Origin: Paenibacillus daejeonensis DSM 15491
GTDB lineage: Bacteria > Bacillota > Bacilli > Paenibacillales > Paenibacillaceae
DNA length: 64,000 nt
Assembly: GCF_000378385.1 (NCBI RefSeq)
Contig: NZ_KB899670.1
Coordinates: 118,167 to 182,166 of the forward strand
Direction: 5' to 3'
In this document: positions 44,698 through 53,028 of the stretch, one piece after another
How the letters are laid out: each line of letters begins with the position of its first letter
Position numbering within the stretch: position 1 is the first letter of the stretch
Notes under the pieces: model-generated
The model's input: only the letters and a program-made list of their open reading frames with translations
Databases searched by the model: none
What the model was told of the DNA's origin: nothing
Made by a program: the position numbers and the translations under genes

Positions 44698-44990
44698 AAT
44701 AAACACGAAATTTCATATACAATTCGCCACAGTTGCTGCCTCGCTGCCAATGTATTCGTTTTTCAACCTTATTCAGCACATCCCGGCCTTCTAGCGCCAA
44801 ATAAACACGAAATTTCATATACAATTCGCCACAGTTGCTGCCTCGCACTCAATGTATTCGTTTTTTCAACCTTATTGAGCTCATCCCGGCTCACAACCAT
44901 CGAATAAGCACGAAATTTCATATCCATTGCGCCACAGTAGCTCGCCCGCACCCAATGTATTCGTTTTTTCACACTTATTCCGCCCATCTA
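44698..44990 (+). repeat. Tandem array, three copies of a 102-103-bp unit
   Basis: AATAAACACGAAATTTCATA (or AATAAGCACG..) starts at 44698, 44800 and 44903. Each unit also holds GCCACAGTTGCTGCCTCGC or a relative and AATGTATTCGTTTTTTCA at about +51, so it appears to be two diverged 51-bp halves. It fills the gap between metQ and the DUF998 gene (convergent), about 440 bp in which I see no gene. Confidence 0.93.
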
Positions 44991-45009
44991 CCACTGCCCG
45001 TCAATCCAG

Positions 45010-45726
45010 TCAGCTCCGCGGCCCCCGCCATACTGCAATTGCGGTGACGCTCATCCACACATAGACCGAGCCGTAGAGGATACGCTGAAGCAGGCCGCCT
45101 GGCACATTGAGCGGACCCGCCTGCACGAACAGCAGCAGGAGAGCAGCTGTCGTCACAGCAGCCGCGGTCCAGGTCCATACAGCCAGCGCGGGTCTGGAAC
45201 CTCTGACAAGCAGCGCGATCAGGATGAGCGCAGGAATCTGAACCACCATGCTCGGAATCGAACCCAGCGTATGCAGCCAGAAATCGAGATCGGCCGGCAC
45301 GACGCCGGCTGCGACACTGCTCAGGCCATGGATGATCCATAGAATTGTGGCAGCGCGGGTTTTCCGTCCGGGCGGCAGCCAGAACCGCAAGCTCAAGGCT
45401 CCGGCAATTGTCGCCAAGCCCGCAATGGTGAAGGTCCAGTTCATGGTCAGATGCAGGGGCGAGCAAATGGCATGTCCTGACAGTTCATACAACGATTCGC
45501 CGCAGCCTGTTACGCCAAGATCGCTCATCGGCTGATGGAGCGGGTCATAGGGCAGGGTGGTTGCCCGGATGACCAGATACTCTATAAGAAAATAAAGGCT
45601 CAGCGCCAGCCAACTGATGTGCCCCACGACAACCGCAGGTTTCGGCCAGCGCTGAAGCACGAACAACACGGCGATGACCAGAAGGGACAGAACAGTCATC
45701 CACACATAGGGGGCTGGTAGCATCAT
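45010..45726 (-). CDS. DUF998-family membrane protein
   Basis: Integral membrane protein of 238 residues with about six hydrophobic segments, including PLHQPMSDLGVTGCGE between the second and third, the pattern typical of DUF998 proteins. Function unknown. AAAGGGGGGAATGAG precedes the ATG, and the start lies 3 bases after the stop of the MerR gene, so the two are co-transcribed; the regulator may control it. Confidence 0.85.
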   Translation of the reverse strand: MMLPAPYVWMTVLSLLVIAVLFVLQRWPKPAVVVGHISWLALSLYFLIEYLVIRATTLPYDPLHQPMSDLGVTGCGESLYELSGHAICSPLHLTMNWTFTIAGLATIAGALSLRFWLPPGRKTRAATILWIIHGLSSVAAGVVPADLDFWLHTLGSIPSMVVQIPALILIALLVRGSRPALAVWTWTAAAVTTAALLLLFVQAGPLNVPGGLLQRILYGSVYVWMSVTAIAVWRGPRS

Positions 45727-45729
45727 AGC

Positions 45730-46491
45730 TCATTCCCCCCTTTGCTGGCGTTCCTGCTCGTAGACCGCATAAGCCGTCTCCACAAAGGCAAGCAGCGGTG
45801 GATCAAGCGGATACAGCTGCAATCGCTGCGACTCATCGGGGGACATGCGTGCTGCCCACAGCTTATCCAAAAATTCAGGCGCGTCTCCAAAGGTCTCCTG
45901 CGCCTTCTCATCCATCCGGCGAAGAATGCGCTGAACGCGAGCATCCGCCGGTGGTACGTCCTGGGCTTGGAGCCGGTTCAATTGGCCGATCAGCGCAATC
46001 CATTCCAGTGAATCGGGATCATCGCTGCTCACATTGGGCAGCCGTTCCCACAGCTCCAGCTCCGTTTCGTCAAAGATGTGACTGCGATAACGGCGTTTTT
46101 GCTCGGCGCTTTGACCGGACAGTTGAATCAGCTGCTCGATCGTGGACAGCTTGACGCCACCTTCGATAGTTTCGCTATGCATCAGCCCCCGTACGGCATT
46201 CTCCATCATGGATAACTTTTTTTGCTCTTCCCGGATATAAGCCATCTGCTTTTTAAGTCCACGTGTCCAGTCCCATTTGGCGTCGCTCAGGATGGTAGCG
46301 ATCTCCTGCAGCCGGAAGCCAACGGATTTGAGAAACTGCACCTGTTGCAGGCGTTTGATCTCTTGCTCGCCATACAACCGGTGTCCACCCTCGGTTTTCC
46401 CGCCCGGCTCCACCAGGCCGATTTGATCATAATAGCGTAGTGTGCGTACGGTAATGCCCGTCTGTCGTGCAAGTTCATGTATGGGTATCAT
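45730..46491 (-). CDS. MerR-family transcriptional regulator
   Basis: Protein of 253 residues: N-terminal MerR winged helix (IHELARQTGITVRTLRYYDQIG; GGHRLYGEQEIKRLQQVQFLKSVGF), a long dimerization coiled coil (about 75-120), and a C-terminal ligand-type helical region related to TipA-like effector domains. No metal-binding cysteines are seen. AGGAAGGAAGTGATCC precedes the ATG. The promoter just upstream has the long 19-bp spacer typical of MerR control, so autoregulation of this gene plus DUF998 is likely. The signal is unknown. Confidence 0.92.
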   Translation of the reverse strand: MIPIHELARQTGITVRTLRYYDQIGLVEPGGKTEGGHRLYGEQEIKRLQQVQFLKSVGFRLQEIATILSDAKWDWTRGLKKQMAYIREEQKKLSMMENAVRGLMHSETIEGGVKLSTIEQLIQLSGQSAEQKRRYRSHIFDETELELWERLPNVSSDDPDSLEWIALIGQLNRLQAQDVPPADARVQRILRRMDEKAQETFGDAPEFLDKLWAARMSPDESQRLQLYPLDPPLLAFVETAYAVYEQERQQRGE

Positions 46492-46515
46492 AGGATCACT
46501 TCCTTCCTACGTACC

Positions 46516-46546
46516 AGTATACAAGATGACGCTACGTCAGTTTCAA
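46516..46546 (-). promoter_or_regulatory. MerR-type promoter with 19-bp spacer and central palindrome
   Basis: On the minus strand: -35 TTGAAA (46541-46546), 19-bp spacer, -10 TATACT (46516-46521). The spacer contains TGACG-TAG-CGTCA (46527-46539). MerR regulators typically untwist such over-long spacers, and the regulator gene starts 25 bases downstream. Confidence 0.8.
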
Positions 46547-46549
46547 GGG

Positions 46550-46759
46550 CTACAGCTTGGCTTTGAAATGTACAACTGCCGTGTACAGCATTTTATTGGC
46601 GTTAGGGTCAAACACCGTTTGATGCTGGACAGACGCGACGTCGAGCATCAGTGCTTTGTTGTTCTCAATCTGGACATCGATGCGCTGCTCCAGCGATCTC
46701 AGGTCGTAGGCCTGAAAAAATTCAACCTTGTTCTCAATGCGGCTAAGTGAAAATTCCAT
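46550..46759 (-). CDS. DUF2536-family small protein (YrzA-like)
   Basis: Protein of 69 residues resembling the Bacillus DUF2536 group: KVEFFQAYDLRSLEQRIDVQIENNKALMLDV then QHQTVFDPNANKMLYTAVVHFKAK. Cytoplasmic, function unknown. ACAGGAGC lies 7 bases before the ATG, supporting a real short gene. Its 3' end is next to the MerR promoter. Confidence 0.8.
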   Translation of the reverse strand: MEFSLSRIENKVEFFQAYDLRSLEQRIDVQIENNKALMLDVASVQHQTVFDPNANKMLYTAVVHFKAKL

Positions 46760-46855
46760 CTCGTTTGCTCCTGTTCCCTGCTTATTTTTTCTGTTTCATA
46801 GTATAGCATGTTAAGCTTTCTTGGAGGGAATTCATCTTGAATGATTCTACTCGTT

Positions 46856-46891
46856 TTGGTTCCTGGCCTTATTGTAGTACAATAACTACAA
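46856..46891 (+). promoter_or_regulatory. Promoter with operator-like inverted repeat for VOC gene
   Basis: -35 TTGGTT (46856-46861), 16-bp spacer, -10 TACAAT (46878-46883). TTGTAG (46872-46877) and CTACAA (46886-46891) flank the -10 box, so a repressor site is likely. Confidence 0.5.
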
Positions 46892-46914
46892 TTCGTATTT
46901 GAGGCGGGGAGCGG

Positions 46915-47295
46915 ATGAGCCAGATGAGCCGAGTCGATGTGCGGGTGACGTCTTGGGACAAAGTGAGTTCTTTCTACGAGGTGCTGCTAGGGTCCCTGGG
47001 CTACAAGCTGCAGCATCAAACGGACAAATGGAAAGTGTTTGCCACTGCAGGACAGCAGGGCGCATCCTTCTTCGCAATTATGGAAGAGCCGGGGTATAAG
47101 AAGCCCAAGGAAGAGATCATCGGCTTCTGGGCGAGCAGCCAATCGGAGGTGGATCGGATGGCGGAGCAGCTTGCGTTGCATGGAGGAAGAATTACGGAGG
47201 GCCCGCGCTCATTTCCTATCAGCCCAACCTACTATGGCTTCTACTTCGAGGATGCATATGGAAACAAGTATGAGCTGGCCTATCGTTTACCCTAA
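46915..47295 (+). CDS. VOC-family (glyoxalase/bleomycin-resistance fold) protein
   Basis: Protein of 126 residues with two paired beta-alpha-beta-beta-beta units: DVRVTSWDKVSSFYEVLLGSLGYKL at the start and GFYFEDAYGNKYELAY at the end, the pattern of vicinal-oxygen-chelate proteins. It could be a dioxygenase-like or drug-binding protein; the activity is not readable. Starts at ATG 46915 (GGCGGGGAG upstream) or three codons later. Monocistronic, with its own terminator. Confidence 0.88.
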   Translation: MSQMSRVDVRVTSWDKVSSFYEVLLGSLGYKLQHQTDKWKVFATAGQQGASFFAIMEEPGYKKPKEEIIGFWASSQSEVDRMAEQLALHGGRITEGPRSFPISPTYYGFYFEDAYGNKYELAYRLP

Positions 47296-47309
47296 TTATG
47301 ATATCGAAC

Positions 47310-47340
47310 AAGCCTATGCGACAAGCACAGGCTTTTTTTT
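47310..47340 (+). terminator. Terminator after VOC gene
   Basis: AAGCCTATGC / GCACAGGCTT stem (one mismatch), 5-nt loop, then eight Ts. Confidence 0.85.
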
Positions 47341-47367
47341 GTGTTAAGTTAATTGACATGAAATCTA

Positions 47368-47426
47368 TTGACGTAGGCATTGAGGCTTGCTATCTTTATA
47401 TAAAGAACATTAAAGGAAATTTCCTT
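47368..47426 (+). promoter_or_regulatory. Promoter and downstream palindrome of the catabolic operon
   Basis: -35 TTGACG (47368-47373), 17-bp spacer, -10 TATCTT (47391-47396). A perfect 14-bp palindrome AAGGAAATTTCCTT (47413-47426) sits just past the expected transcription start, 24 bases before the regulator gene, and is a good candidate for its own operator. Confidence 0.65.
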
Positions 47427-47450
47427 AATTAAAAAGGTGGCTAAACCTAT

Positions 47451-48770
47451 ATGACACATTCGACCATTCGTATCGGCATTATCACTTCCCCCGAGGGAAA
47501 GGGGGTCTTCCAAAACGTGTTGCAGGAGTTCGGAGGGACAGAGGGCCGGCTGATCATCTATCATCGTGACGAGGAAATCCGGGAGATGATCGAGCAGCAC
47601 CAACAGGAGGTAGATGTGATTCTGTTCGGGGGGCCGCTCAGTTATTACATGAACAAAAAGTACGTCCGCGAGGATATGCCGGCGCTCAGTATTGAATACC
47701 GGGAGACTGAACTGTTAATGGGTCTGCTTCAGCTCTCACTTGGCAGTAATCAAGAGATTCGAGGACTTTCACTAGATACGTTCTCTCAGCAGACCGTGCA
47801 TGAAGTGCTGGCAGAGACGGGATACCCGCATCTGGACACCTATGTCAGACCTTACCGCCAGGAGCAATCACCCGAAGAGATTATTGCATTCCACCACGCG
47901 CTCTGGGAGGAGGGCGCAATCCAGCATGTGCTGACCTGCAGGCGTTCGGTCTACAACGGTTTGCAGGAACTAGGCGTACCGACCACCAAGATTCTTCCCT
48001 CCTTGTTCAATATCCGGAACTCAATAGCCAAAGCGATTCTAATGGGTGAGAATATGCAAAACACCAGCTCCCAGATCGCAATCGGGCATTTTCAAATTAC
48101 TCCCGAAGCTACAGGCGGAACCGCAGGAGACTATTCACAAGAGAAGCTAAGTCTTGATTTTCATCGCTGGTTGGTCGATATCGCTCAGCGTGTCAATGCA
48201 TCAATTCTACCCTTGGGCGGGTATGAGTTCTTGCTCTATACCAACCGAGGGCTGCTGGAGGAATTGACCCGCTTGTGGACGCAGACGATGGTCATACAAG
48301 AGCTTGAGCAAGAGCTGTCCGCCCGGGTATACGCCGGTTTCGGAGCCGGACGAACGGCGCTCTCGGCACAGCATCATGCCAAGTCCGGGTTGGAGCGTGC
48401 AAAAGAACAACCATCTGGATGTGCTTTTCTGATTCGGGACGACGGTAAGGTAATTGGCCCGCTTGGCCGCAGTGTAACATTAGAATACAGCTATAAATCG
48501 CAGAATCCACTGCTGGGCGAGATGGCTCAACGAGCCAATCTGAGCATGGACACCGTGACCAAGCTGCAATCGTACTCCCGTATTAAGGGTCAGTTTACCG
48601 CTGATGAGCTTGCGAGTGTGTTGGGAGTGACCACCCGCAACATCCGCAACATCTTCAAGAAGCTGGCCGATGCGGGCTACTTGCATGAAGTGGGTATGGA
48701 GCGACCTTATCCCAAGGGGCGACCACGCAAAATTTATCGTCTAGCCCAAATTGAGCAGCAACAGATATAG
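47451..48770 (+). CDS. Putative transcriptional regulator with C-terminal winged helix
   Basis: Cytoplasmic protein of 439 residues. The first 200 residues resemble a receptor fold (VDVILFGGPLSYYM; CRRSVYNGLQELGVPTTKILP), similar in style to PrpR N-terminal sensors. The middle (about 205-325) resembles a nucleotide-cyclase-like domain (IAIGHFQI; LPLGGYEFLLYTNRG; YAGFGAGRTALSAQHHA). The C-terminus (about 375-435) is a helix-turn-helix: FTADELASVLGVTTRNIRNIFKKLADAGYL. I do not recognise a named family for the whole. As first gene of the operon behind a palindrome-bearing promoter, it most likely controls the catabolic genes after it. AAAGGTGG is 12 bases upstream. Confidence 0.75.
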   Translation: MTHSTIRIGIITSPEGKGVFQNVLQEFGGTEGRLIIYHRDEEIREMIEQHQQEVDVILFGGPLSYYMNKKYVREDMPALSIEYRETELLMGLLQLSLGSNQEIRGLSLDTFSQQTVHEVLAETGYPHLDTYVRPYRQEQSPEEIIAFHHALWEEGAIQHVLTCRRSVYNGLQELGVPTTKILPSLFNIRNSIAKAILMGENMQNTSSQIAIGHFQITPEATGGTAGDYSQEKLSLDFHRWLVDIAQRVNASILPLGGYEFLLYTNRGLLEELTRLWTQTMVIQELEQELSARVYAGFGAGRTALSAQHHAKSGLERAKEQPSGCAFLIRDDGKVIGPLGRSVTLEYSYKSQNPLLGEMAQRANLSMDTVTKLQSYSRIKGQFTADELASVLGVTTRNIRNIFKKLADAGYLHEVGMERPYPKGRPRKIYRLAQIEQQQI

Positions 48771-48800
48771 CTACATGAACCATGAAAGGAGGTGAAAAAA

Positions 48801-49919
48801 ATGAAACTATCTAGCATAGAGGTTATTCCAGTGCACATGCCCATCCTGGAATCGATGCGAATTAAGGATGCTTATGGCTGGAAGCAGACATCGGAATACG
48901 TCGTGCTTCGAATCACAAATGAGGCAGGACTGGAAGGCATCGGCGAGGCGTGCTTCACGGATGTGTGGTCAGGTGAGCGGCAAGCAGGCTCCGTAGAGGT
49001 GATCCAGCGGGTCCTGATTCCGGCTATTCTGCCGTATGAGCTATTCGATATCCGGCGGATGCTGGCGGCTATGGATCTGGCGATCTATGGACATCATGCG
49101 AGCAAGGCTGCTGTGGAGATGGCGGTGCTGGATCTGATGGGCAAGACGCTTGGCGTGCCCCTGTACAAGCTGCTGGGAGGTAAAGTGCGGGAGGCCATTC
49201 CTGTCAAATTCTCCATTTCGGCCATCAATGACGAGGCTCGGCTGCGGACCATTGTCGACTATGCGATGGAACGGGGGATCCGCACGATCAAAGTGAAGGT
49301 CGGGATGACGCCAGAGCAGGATTTGGAGCGGCTGCGGATTCTGCATGATGCATACGGCAAAGAGCTGTCGCTGGCTATCGATGCCAACAACGCCTGGCGG
49401 CTGGATGAAGCGAAGCGAATGATTAAGCGTCTGGAGCAGTACGAGCTTCTGTTCATCGAACAGCCGTTGGCACGTGAGGACTACGGCGGGTTCCGGGAGC
49501 TACGCCAATTCACTTCCTGCCCGATCGTCATGGACGAGAGTATCTTCACAACAGGGCAGGCATGGCGCGCACTTCAGGCCGAGGCGGCAGATATCTATTC
49601 CGTTTATCCGGCCAAGAACGGCGGTATCTACAAAAGCATGCAAATCTTAAGTGCCGCTGGCATGGCAAAAAAAACAGGCCTGCTGGGATCCAACCTTGAG
49701 TTGGGAATCGGATCCGCAGCTATGGCCCATCTCGGCATTGCCCATGAGACAATCGATGACCTGACCTACCCGTCAGACATCATAGGCCCATTATACCATA
49801 CCGACGATATCATCACTACCGCGACACATTATAGAGACGGCCAAGTCATCGTGCCGGAGGGCCCGGGACTTGGCGTGACGATTGATGAAGAGAAGCTCCG
49901 CCATTATAGCGTCAACTAG
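48801..49919 (+). CDS. Enolase-superfamily enzyme, muconate-cycloisomerase subgroup
   Basis: Protein of 372 residues. The N-terminal capping domain and barrel are complete. Catalytic set of the muconate-lactonizing (MLE) subgroup is visible: TIKVKVG (KxK), SLAIDANN (Asp), LFIEQPL (Glu), PIVMDES (Asp) and YPAKNGG (Lys); the NLELGIGSAAMAHLGIA stretch near the end is also typical. MLE-subgroup members act as cycloisomerases, acylamino acid racemases, dipeptide epimerases or OSB synthases, so the reaction is open. The ribosome binding site is near perfect (AAAGGAGGTGA, ATG at 48801; a GTG three codons earlier overlaps it). It lies 30 bp after the regulator. Confidence 0.92.
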   Translation: MKLSSIEVIPVHMPILESMRIKDAYGWKQTSEYVVLRITNEAGLEGIGEACFTDVWSGERQAGSVEVIQRVLIPAILPYELFDIRRMLAAMDLAIYGHHASKAAVEMAVLDLMGKTLGVPLYKLLGGKVREAIPVKFSISAINDEARLRTIVDYAMERGIRTIKVKVGMTPEQDLERLRILHDAYGKELSLAIDANNAWRLDEAKRMIKRLEQYELLFIEQPLAREDYGGFRELRQFTSCPIVMDESIFTTGQAWRALQAEAADIYSVYPAKNGGIYKSMQILSAAGMAKKTGLLGSNLELGIGSAAMAHLGIAHETIDDLTYPSDIIGPLYHTDDIITTATHYRDGQVIVPEGPGLGVTIDEEKLRHYSVN

Positions 49920-49941
49920 GAACAAAGGGGAGGAACAAACC

Positions 49942-51237
49942 ATGAGAAAGTCAGTGTTGCTGTTACTCAGCATCTTACTGCTCTTGTCCGCTTGTGGCGG
50001 TCCGAATGGCGAGCGCACGACAGGAACAGGCACCAATGGGAATGCTGCCAGTCAGACAGGCGGTGAGGTGGAGCTGGAGTTCTGGACGATCAACCTCAAG
50101 GAAGGCTATAGCGAGTATATTACCAGCCAGATCACACAGTATGAGGCGGATCATCCCGGAGTGAAAATCAAATGGGTAGACGTGCCAGATATCGAGAAGA
50201 CGGATGCCAGACTGCTGGCGGCGCTCTCCGGCGGCAATGCGCCGGATGTCGTCAACCTGACGCCGTTTATGATCCCCAAATTTGTGAAAAGCGGTGCGCT
50301 CACCGCCATTGATGAGCTGCAGCCAGGCGTAGAGGAGACGTTCGTCGATGCCTTCTGGCAAGCAGGCGTAGTCGGAGACCATGCCTACGGCATACCATTC
50401 TATGGCAGCGTACCAGGCTTGTTCATCAATACGAGACTGTTCGAGGAAGCAGGACTGGATCCTGCCATCCTGCCCACCACCTGGAGCGAGGTTGCCGAGA
50501 TGAGCGAGACGATCAAGTCACAGACCGGCATTGCCGGCAATATGCAGACCATCGACAATTTTGCCGACTCCGGCAACCCGATCGACATCCTGGCGCGCCG
50601 AGGCGTTCCGATTCTCTCGGAGGACGGCACGCAGGCTGCATTCAACACCCCCGAAGGCGTGGCGGTATTGACCGAGTATGTTGAGATGTACCAGTCTGGT
50701 GCGCTTCATCCCGACTCGATTACTGGCTCCATGATGGATGCAGCCGCACGTTTCTCCGAAGAGCGGGTGGCGATGATCTTTCCTGGACCATGGATGCTGC
50801 GTTGGCTGAAGGACAATACCTCGGCAGAGACCTTTGATCATTTCCAGGTGCATCCCGGGTTTGTTGGCGAGGACGGGCATCTGAATTCCTTTCTGCAAAC
50901 CTTCGTTATCCCCGAGGCATCGAATCATAAGCAAGAGGCGCTTGATTTTGCTGTCTTCTTCTCCGGTACGACCATCGAACTGATCAAGCAAGCACCTGTG
51001 GCACCGGGAATTACAGAGCTGCTGGACGATCCGTACTTTACGGAAGGACCGGAGGAACTGAAGATTATCTCGGAAGGGCTGCCGCTCGCCAAGTTCTACT
51101 GGCCACTCGTTCCTGGTCTGACAGAATTGCTGGAAACCCTGCGGGTCGAATTCCAGGAGGCGGCACTCGGCCGCAAGGAGCCACAGCAAGCGCTGGATGA
51201 TGCAGCGCAGCAGTGGACCTCCATCCTGGCACAATGA
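49942..51237 (+). CDS. ABC transporter solute-binding lipoprotein (family 1)
   Basis: Lipoprotein of 431 residues: signal peptide with lipobox LLLSAC near residue 18, a Gly/Thr/Asn linker, then an extracellular solute-binding fold (EVELEFWTINLKEGYSEYIT; GGNAPDVVNLTPFMIPKFV; FAVFFSGTTIELIKQAPVAPG). Length fits sugar-type binding proteins of the MalE-like class. AAAGGGGAGGAAC precedes the ATG. With the two permeases downstream it forms the importer of this operon; no ATPase gene is present. Confidence 0.94.
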   Translation: MRKSVLLLLSILLLLSACGGPNGERTTGTGTNGNAASQTGGEVELEFWTINLKEGYSEYITSQITQYEADHPGVKIKWVDVPDIEKTDARLLAALSGGNAPDVVNLTPFMIPKFVKSGALTAIDELQPGVEETFVDAFWQAGVVGDHAYGIPFYGSVPGLFINTRLFEEAGLDPAILPTTWSEVAEMSETIKSQTGIAGNMQTIDNFADSGNPIDILARRGVPILSEDGTQAAFNTPEGVAVLTEYVEMYQSGALHPDSITGSMMDAAARFSEERVAMIFPGPWMLRWLKDNTSAETFDHFQVHPGFVGEDGHLNSFLQTFVIPEASNHKQEALDFAVFFSGTTIELIKQAPVAPGITELLDDPYFTEGPEELKIISEGLPLAKFYWPLVPGLTELLETLRVEFQEAALGRKEPQQALDDAAQQWTSILAQ

Positions 51238-51298
51238 TGCACAAGCCTATGATTCAACTCCTCGCTTCCGGGCGGGGAGGAGAGGAGGTTGGTCTGCG

Positions 51299-52180
51299 GT
51301 GACTGGTACGGCGATGATGAGACGCTGGAAGGCATGGCTGTTCATGCTGCCGGGATTAGCGGTATTTTTGTTGTTCCTTGTGATCCCTATTGTAGTGACC
51401 ATAATCATCAGCTTTACAGAGTACGACTCATTGAATGCCCCGACCTTTGTATTTCTGGACCAATATAACCAGCTGCTATCCAGCGATGTGTTCCGCAAGT
51501 CATTGGTGAACTCGGCACTGCTGGCGGCAGGTATCGTCTTGACGTTGACGGTACTGCCGATTCCGGTTGCTTATATGATTGAGCGCAACATTCGGAGCCT
51601 GGGCTGGGTGCGAGCGTTATTCTACCTGCCGGTCATTACGCCGATTATCGTCTCGGCAGTGGCCTGGCGGTGGATACTGACGGAGGAAGGAATTCTGAAC
51701 TGGGTGCTTGTCAGCATCGGCATTCTGGGTGAGCCGGTCCGCTGGCTGACCGATCCTTCAGTCGCGCTCTGGAGTGTTCTGATGGTCATCTTCTGGCGTT
51801 CATTCGGCTTCTATTTAATTATCTATATTTCGGGACTGCTTGGTGTCCCCAAGGAGTTGTATGAAGCGGCTTCCGTCGACGGTGCAGGCAGGTGGAAGAC
51901 CTTCGTGTTGATTACGCTGCCGCTGCTGCGCAATACGATTGCGCTCGTTACAATCGTGTCCTTCATCAACGCGATGAAAATTTTTGACGAAATCTTCATC
52001 CTGACGCGTGGTGGTCCTGTCAATTCGACCAAGACCACATCCTACTTCATCTATGAAGAAGCGTTCGTCAATTTCAAATTTGGCTACTCCAGTGCCATGG
52101 CTGTCATCCTGCTGGTGATCGTGACAGCTGTCACGATGCTGCTGCTCAATTTTTTTGAGAAGGATGAGGTGAAATACTAG
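51299..52180 (+). CDS. ABC transporter permease, MalF/UgpA type
   Basis: Membrane protein of 293 residues with six segments. EAA loop PKELYEAASVDGAGRWKTFV and FDEIFILTRGGPVNSTKTTSYFIYEEAF are class signatures. GTG at 51299 is chosen as start: AGGAGG lies 10 bases upstream and the mature-like sequence MTGTAMMRRWKAWLFMLPGL begins there; a longer in-frame reading from 51197 overlaps the previous gene and adds a non-membrane tail. Confidence 0.92.
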   Translation: MTGTAMMRRWKAWLFMLPGLAVFLLFLVIPIVVTIIISFTEYDSLNAPTFVFLDQYNQLLSSDVFRKSLVNSALLAAGIVLTLTVLPIPVAYMIERNIRSLGWVRALFYLPVITPIIVSAVAWRWILTEEGILNWVLVSIGILGEPVRWLTDPSVALWSVLMVIFWRSFGFYLIIYISGLLGVPKELYEAASVDGAGRWKTFVLITLPLLRNTIALVTIVSFINAMKIFDEIFILTRGGPVNSTKTTSYFIYEEAFVNFKFGYSSAMAVILLVIVTAVTMLLLNFFEKDEVKY

Positions 52181-53020
52181 ATGCGGTTTCATAGTAAATC
52201 TTCCTTGCTCATCTATGCGATTCTGGTGATGCTGCTCATCGTGAGCTCGGCCATTGTGATGACGGCGCCGATCCTGTGGCTGCTGTCCACTTCATTCAAA
52301 ACCGGAGAAACGGTATTTGCGACACCGCCCAAGCTGTTGCCGGACAATCCGACGCTTGCTAACTATGAGTATGTTCTGCAATCGGCTGATGTACCGCTCT
52401 ATCTCGGTAACAGTATGGTTGTCGCGGTGCTGTCGGTGTTCCTGAACCTCTTGCTCTCTGCACTGGTCGCCTATCCGTTGGCAAGGATGCAATTCCGCGG
52501 GAAAAAGGTGCTGTTCCTTTCCATCCTGGCGACGATGGTCGTGCCTTTTCAGTCGATCATGCTGCCGATCTTCCTGATCTGCAAGCATCTGGGGATCGTC
52601 AATACGCCAATCGGTGTCGTCTTGCCGACCGCCATCACTGCTCTAGGTGTGTACCTGCTTCGACTGGCCTTCATGGCCATCCCTTACGAGCTGGAGGAGG
52701 CGGCCCGCATCGACGGCTGCTCGGATTTCAGAATCTGGTATCAAATCATGCTGCCGCTCATCAAGCCGTCGCTTGCGACCCTGGCGATTATCACGTTTAC
52801 TGCTGCCTGGAGCGACTTCCTCTGGCCGGTTATCGTGCTGCAGGACCCTGAGCGCTTCACGTTGCCGGTCGGCATCCAATACTTTATGTCAATGATGACC
52901 TCGAACTGGCAGCATATCTCTGCCGTTTCCATCATTGCTACGCTTCCTACAGTCATTTTGTTCCTGCTGCTCCAGCATTACTTCTATGCCGGTACGCTTA
53001 GTGGGGCAGTGAAAGGGTAG
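52181..53020 (+). CDS. ABC transporter permease, MalG/UgpE type
   Basis: Membrane protein of 279 residues with six segments. EAA loop YELEEAARIDGCSDFRIWYQI and C-terminus HYFYAGTLSGAVKG. It begins directly after the TAG of the first permease, with GAGGTGAAA as its site inside that gene. It completes the membrane part of the importer. Confidence 0.95.
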   Translation: MRFHSKSSLLIYAILVMLLIVSSAIVMTAPILWLLSTSFKTGETVFATPPKLLPDNPTLANYEYVLQSADVPLYLGNSMVVAVLSVFLNLLLSALVAYPLARMQFRGKKVLFLSILATMVVPFQSIMLPIFLICKHLGIVNTPIGVVLPTAITALGVYLLRLAFMAIPYELEEAARIDGCSDFRIWYQIMLPLIKPSLATLAIITFTAAWSDFLWPVIVLQDPERFTLPVGIQYFMSMMTSNWQHISAVSIIATLPTVILFLLLQHYFYAGTLSGAVKG

Positions 53021-53028
53021 GTGTAACC

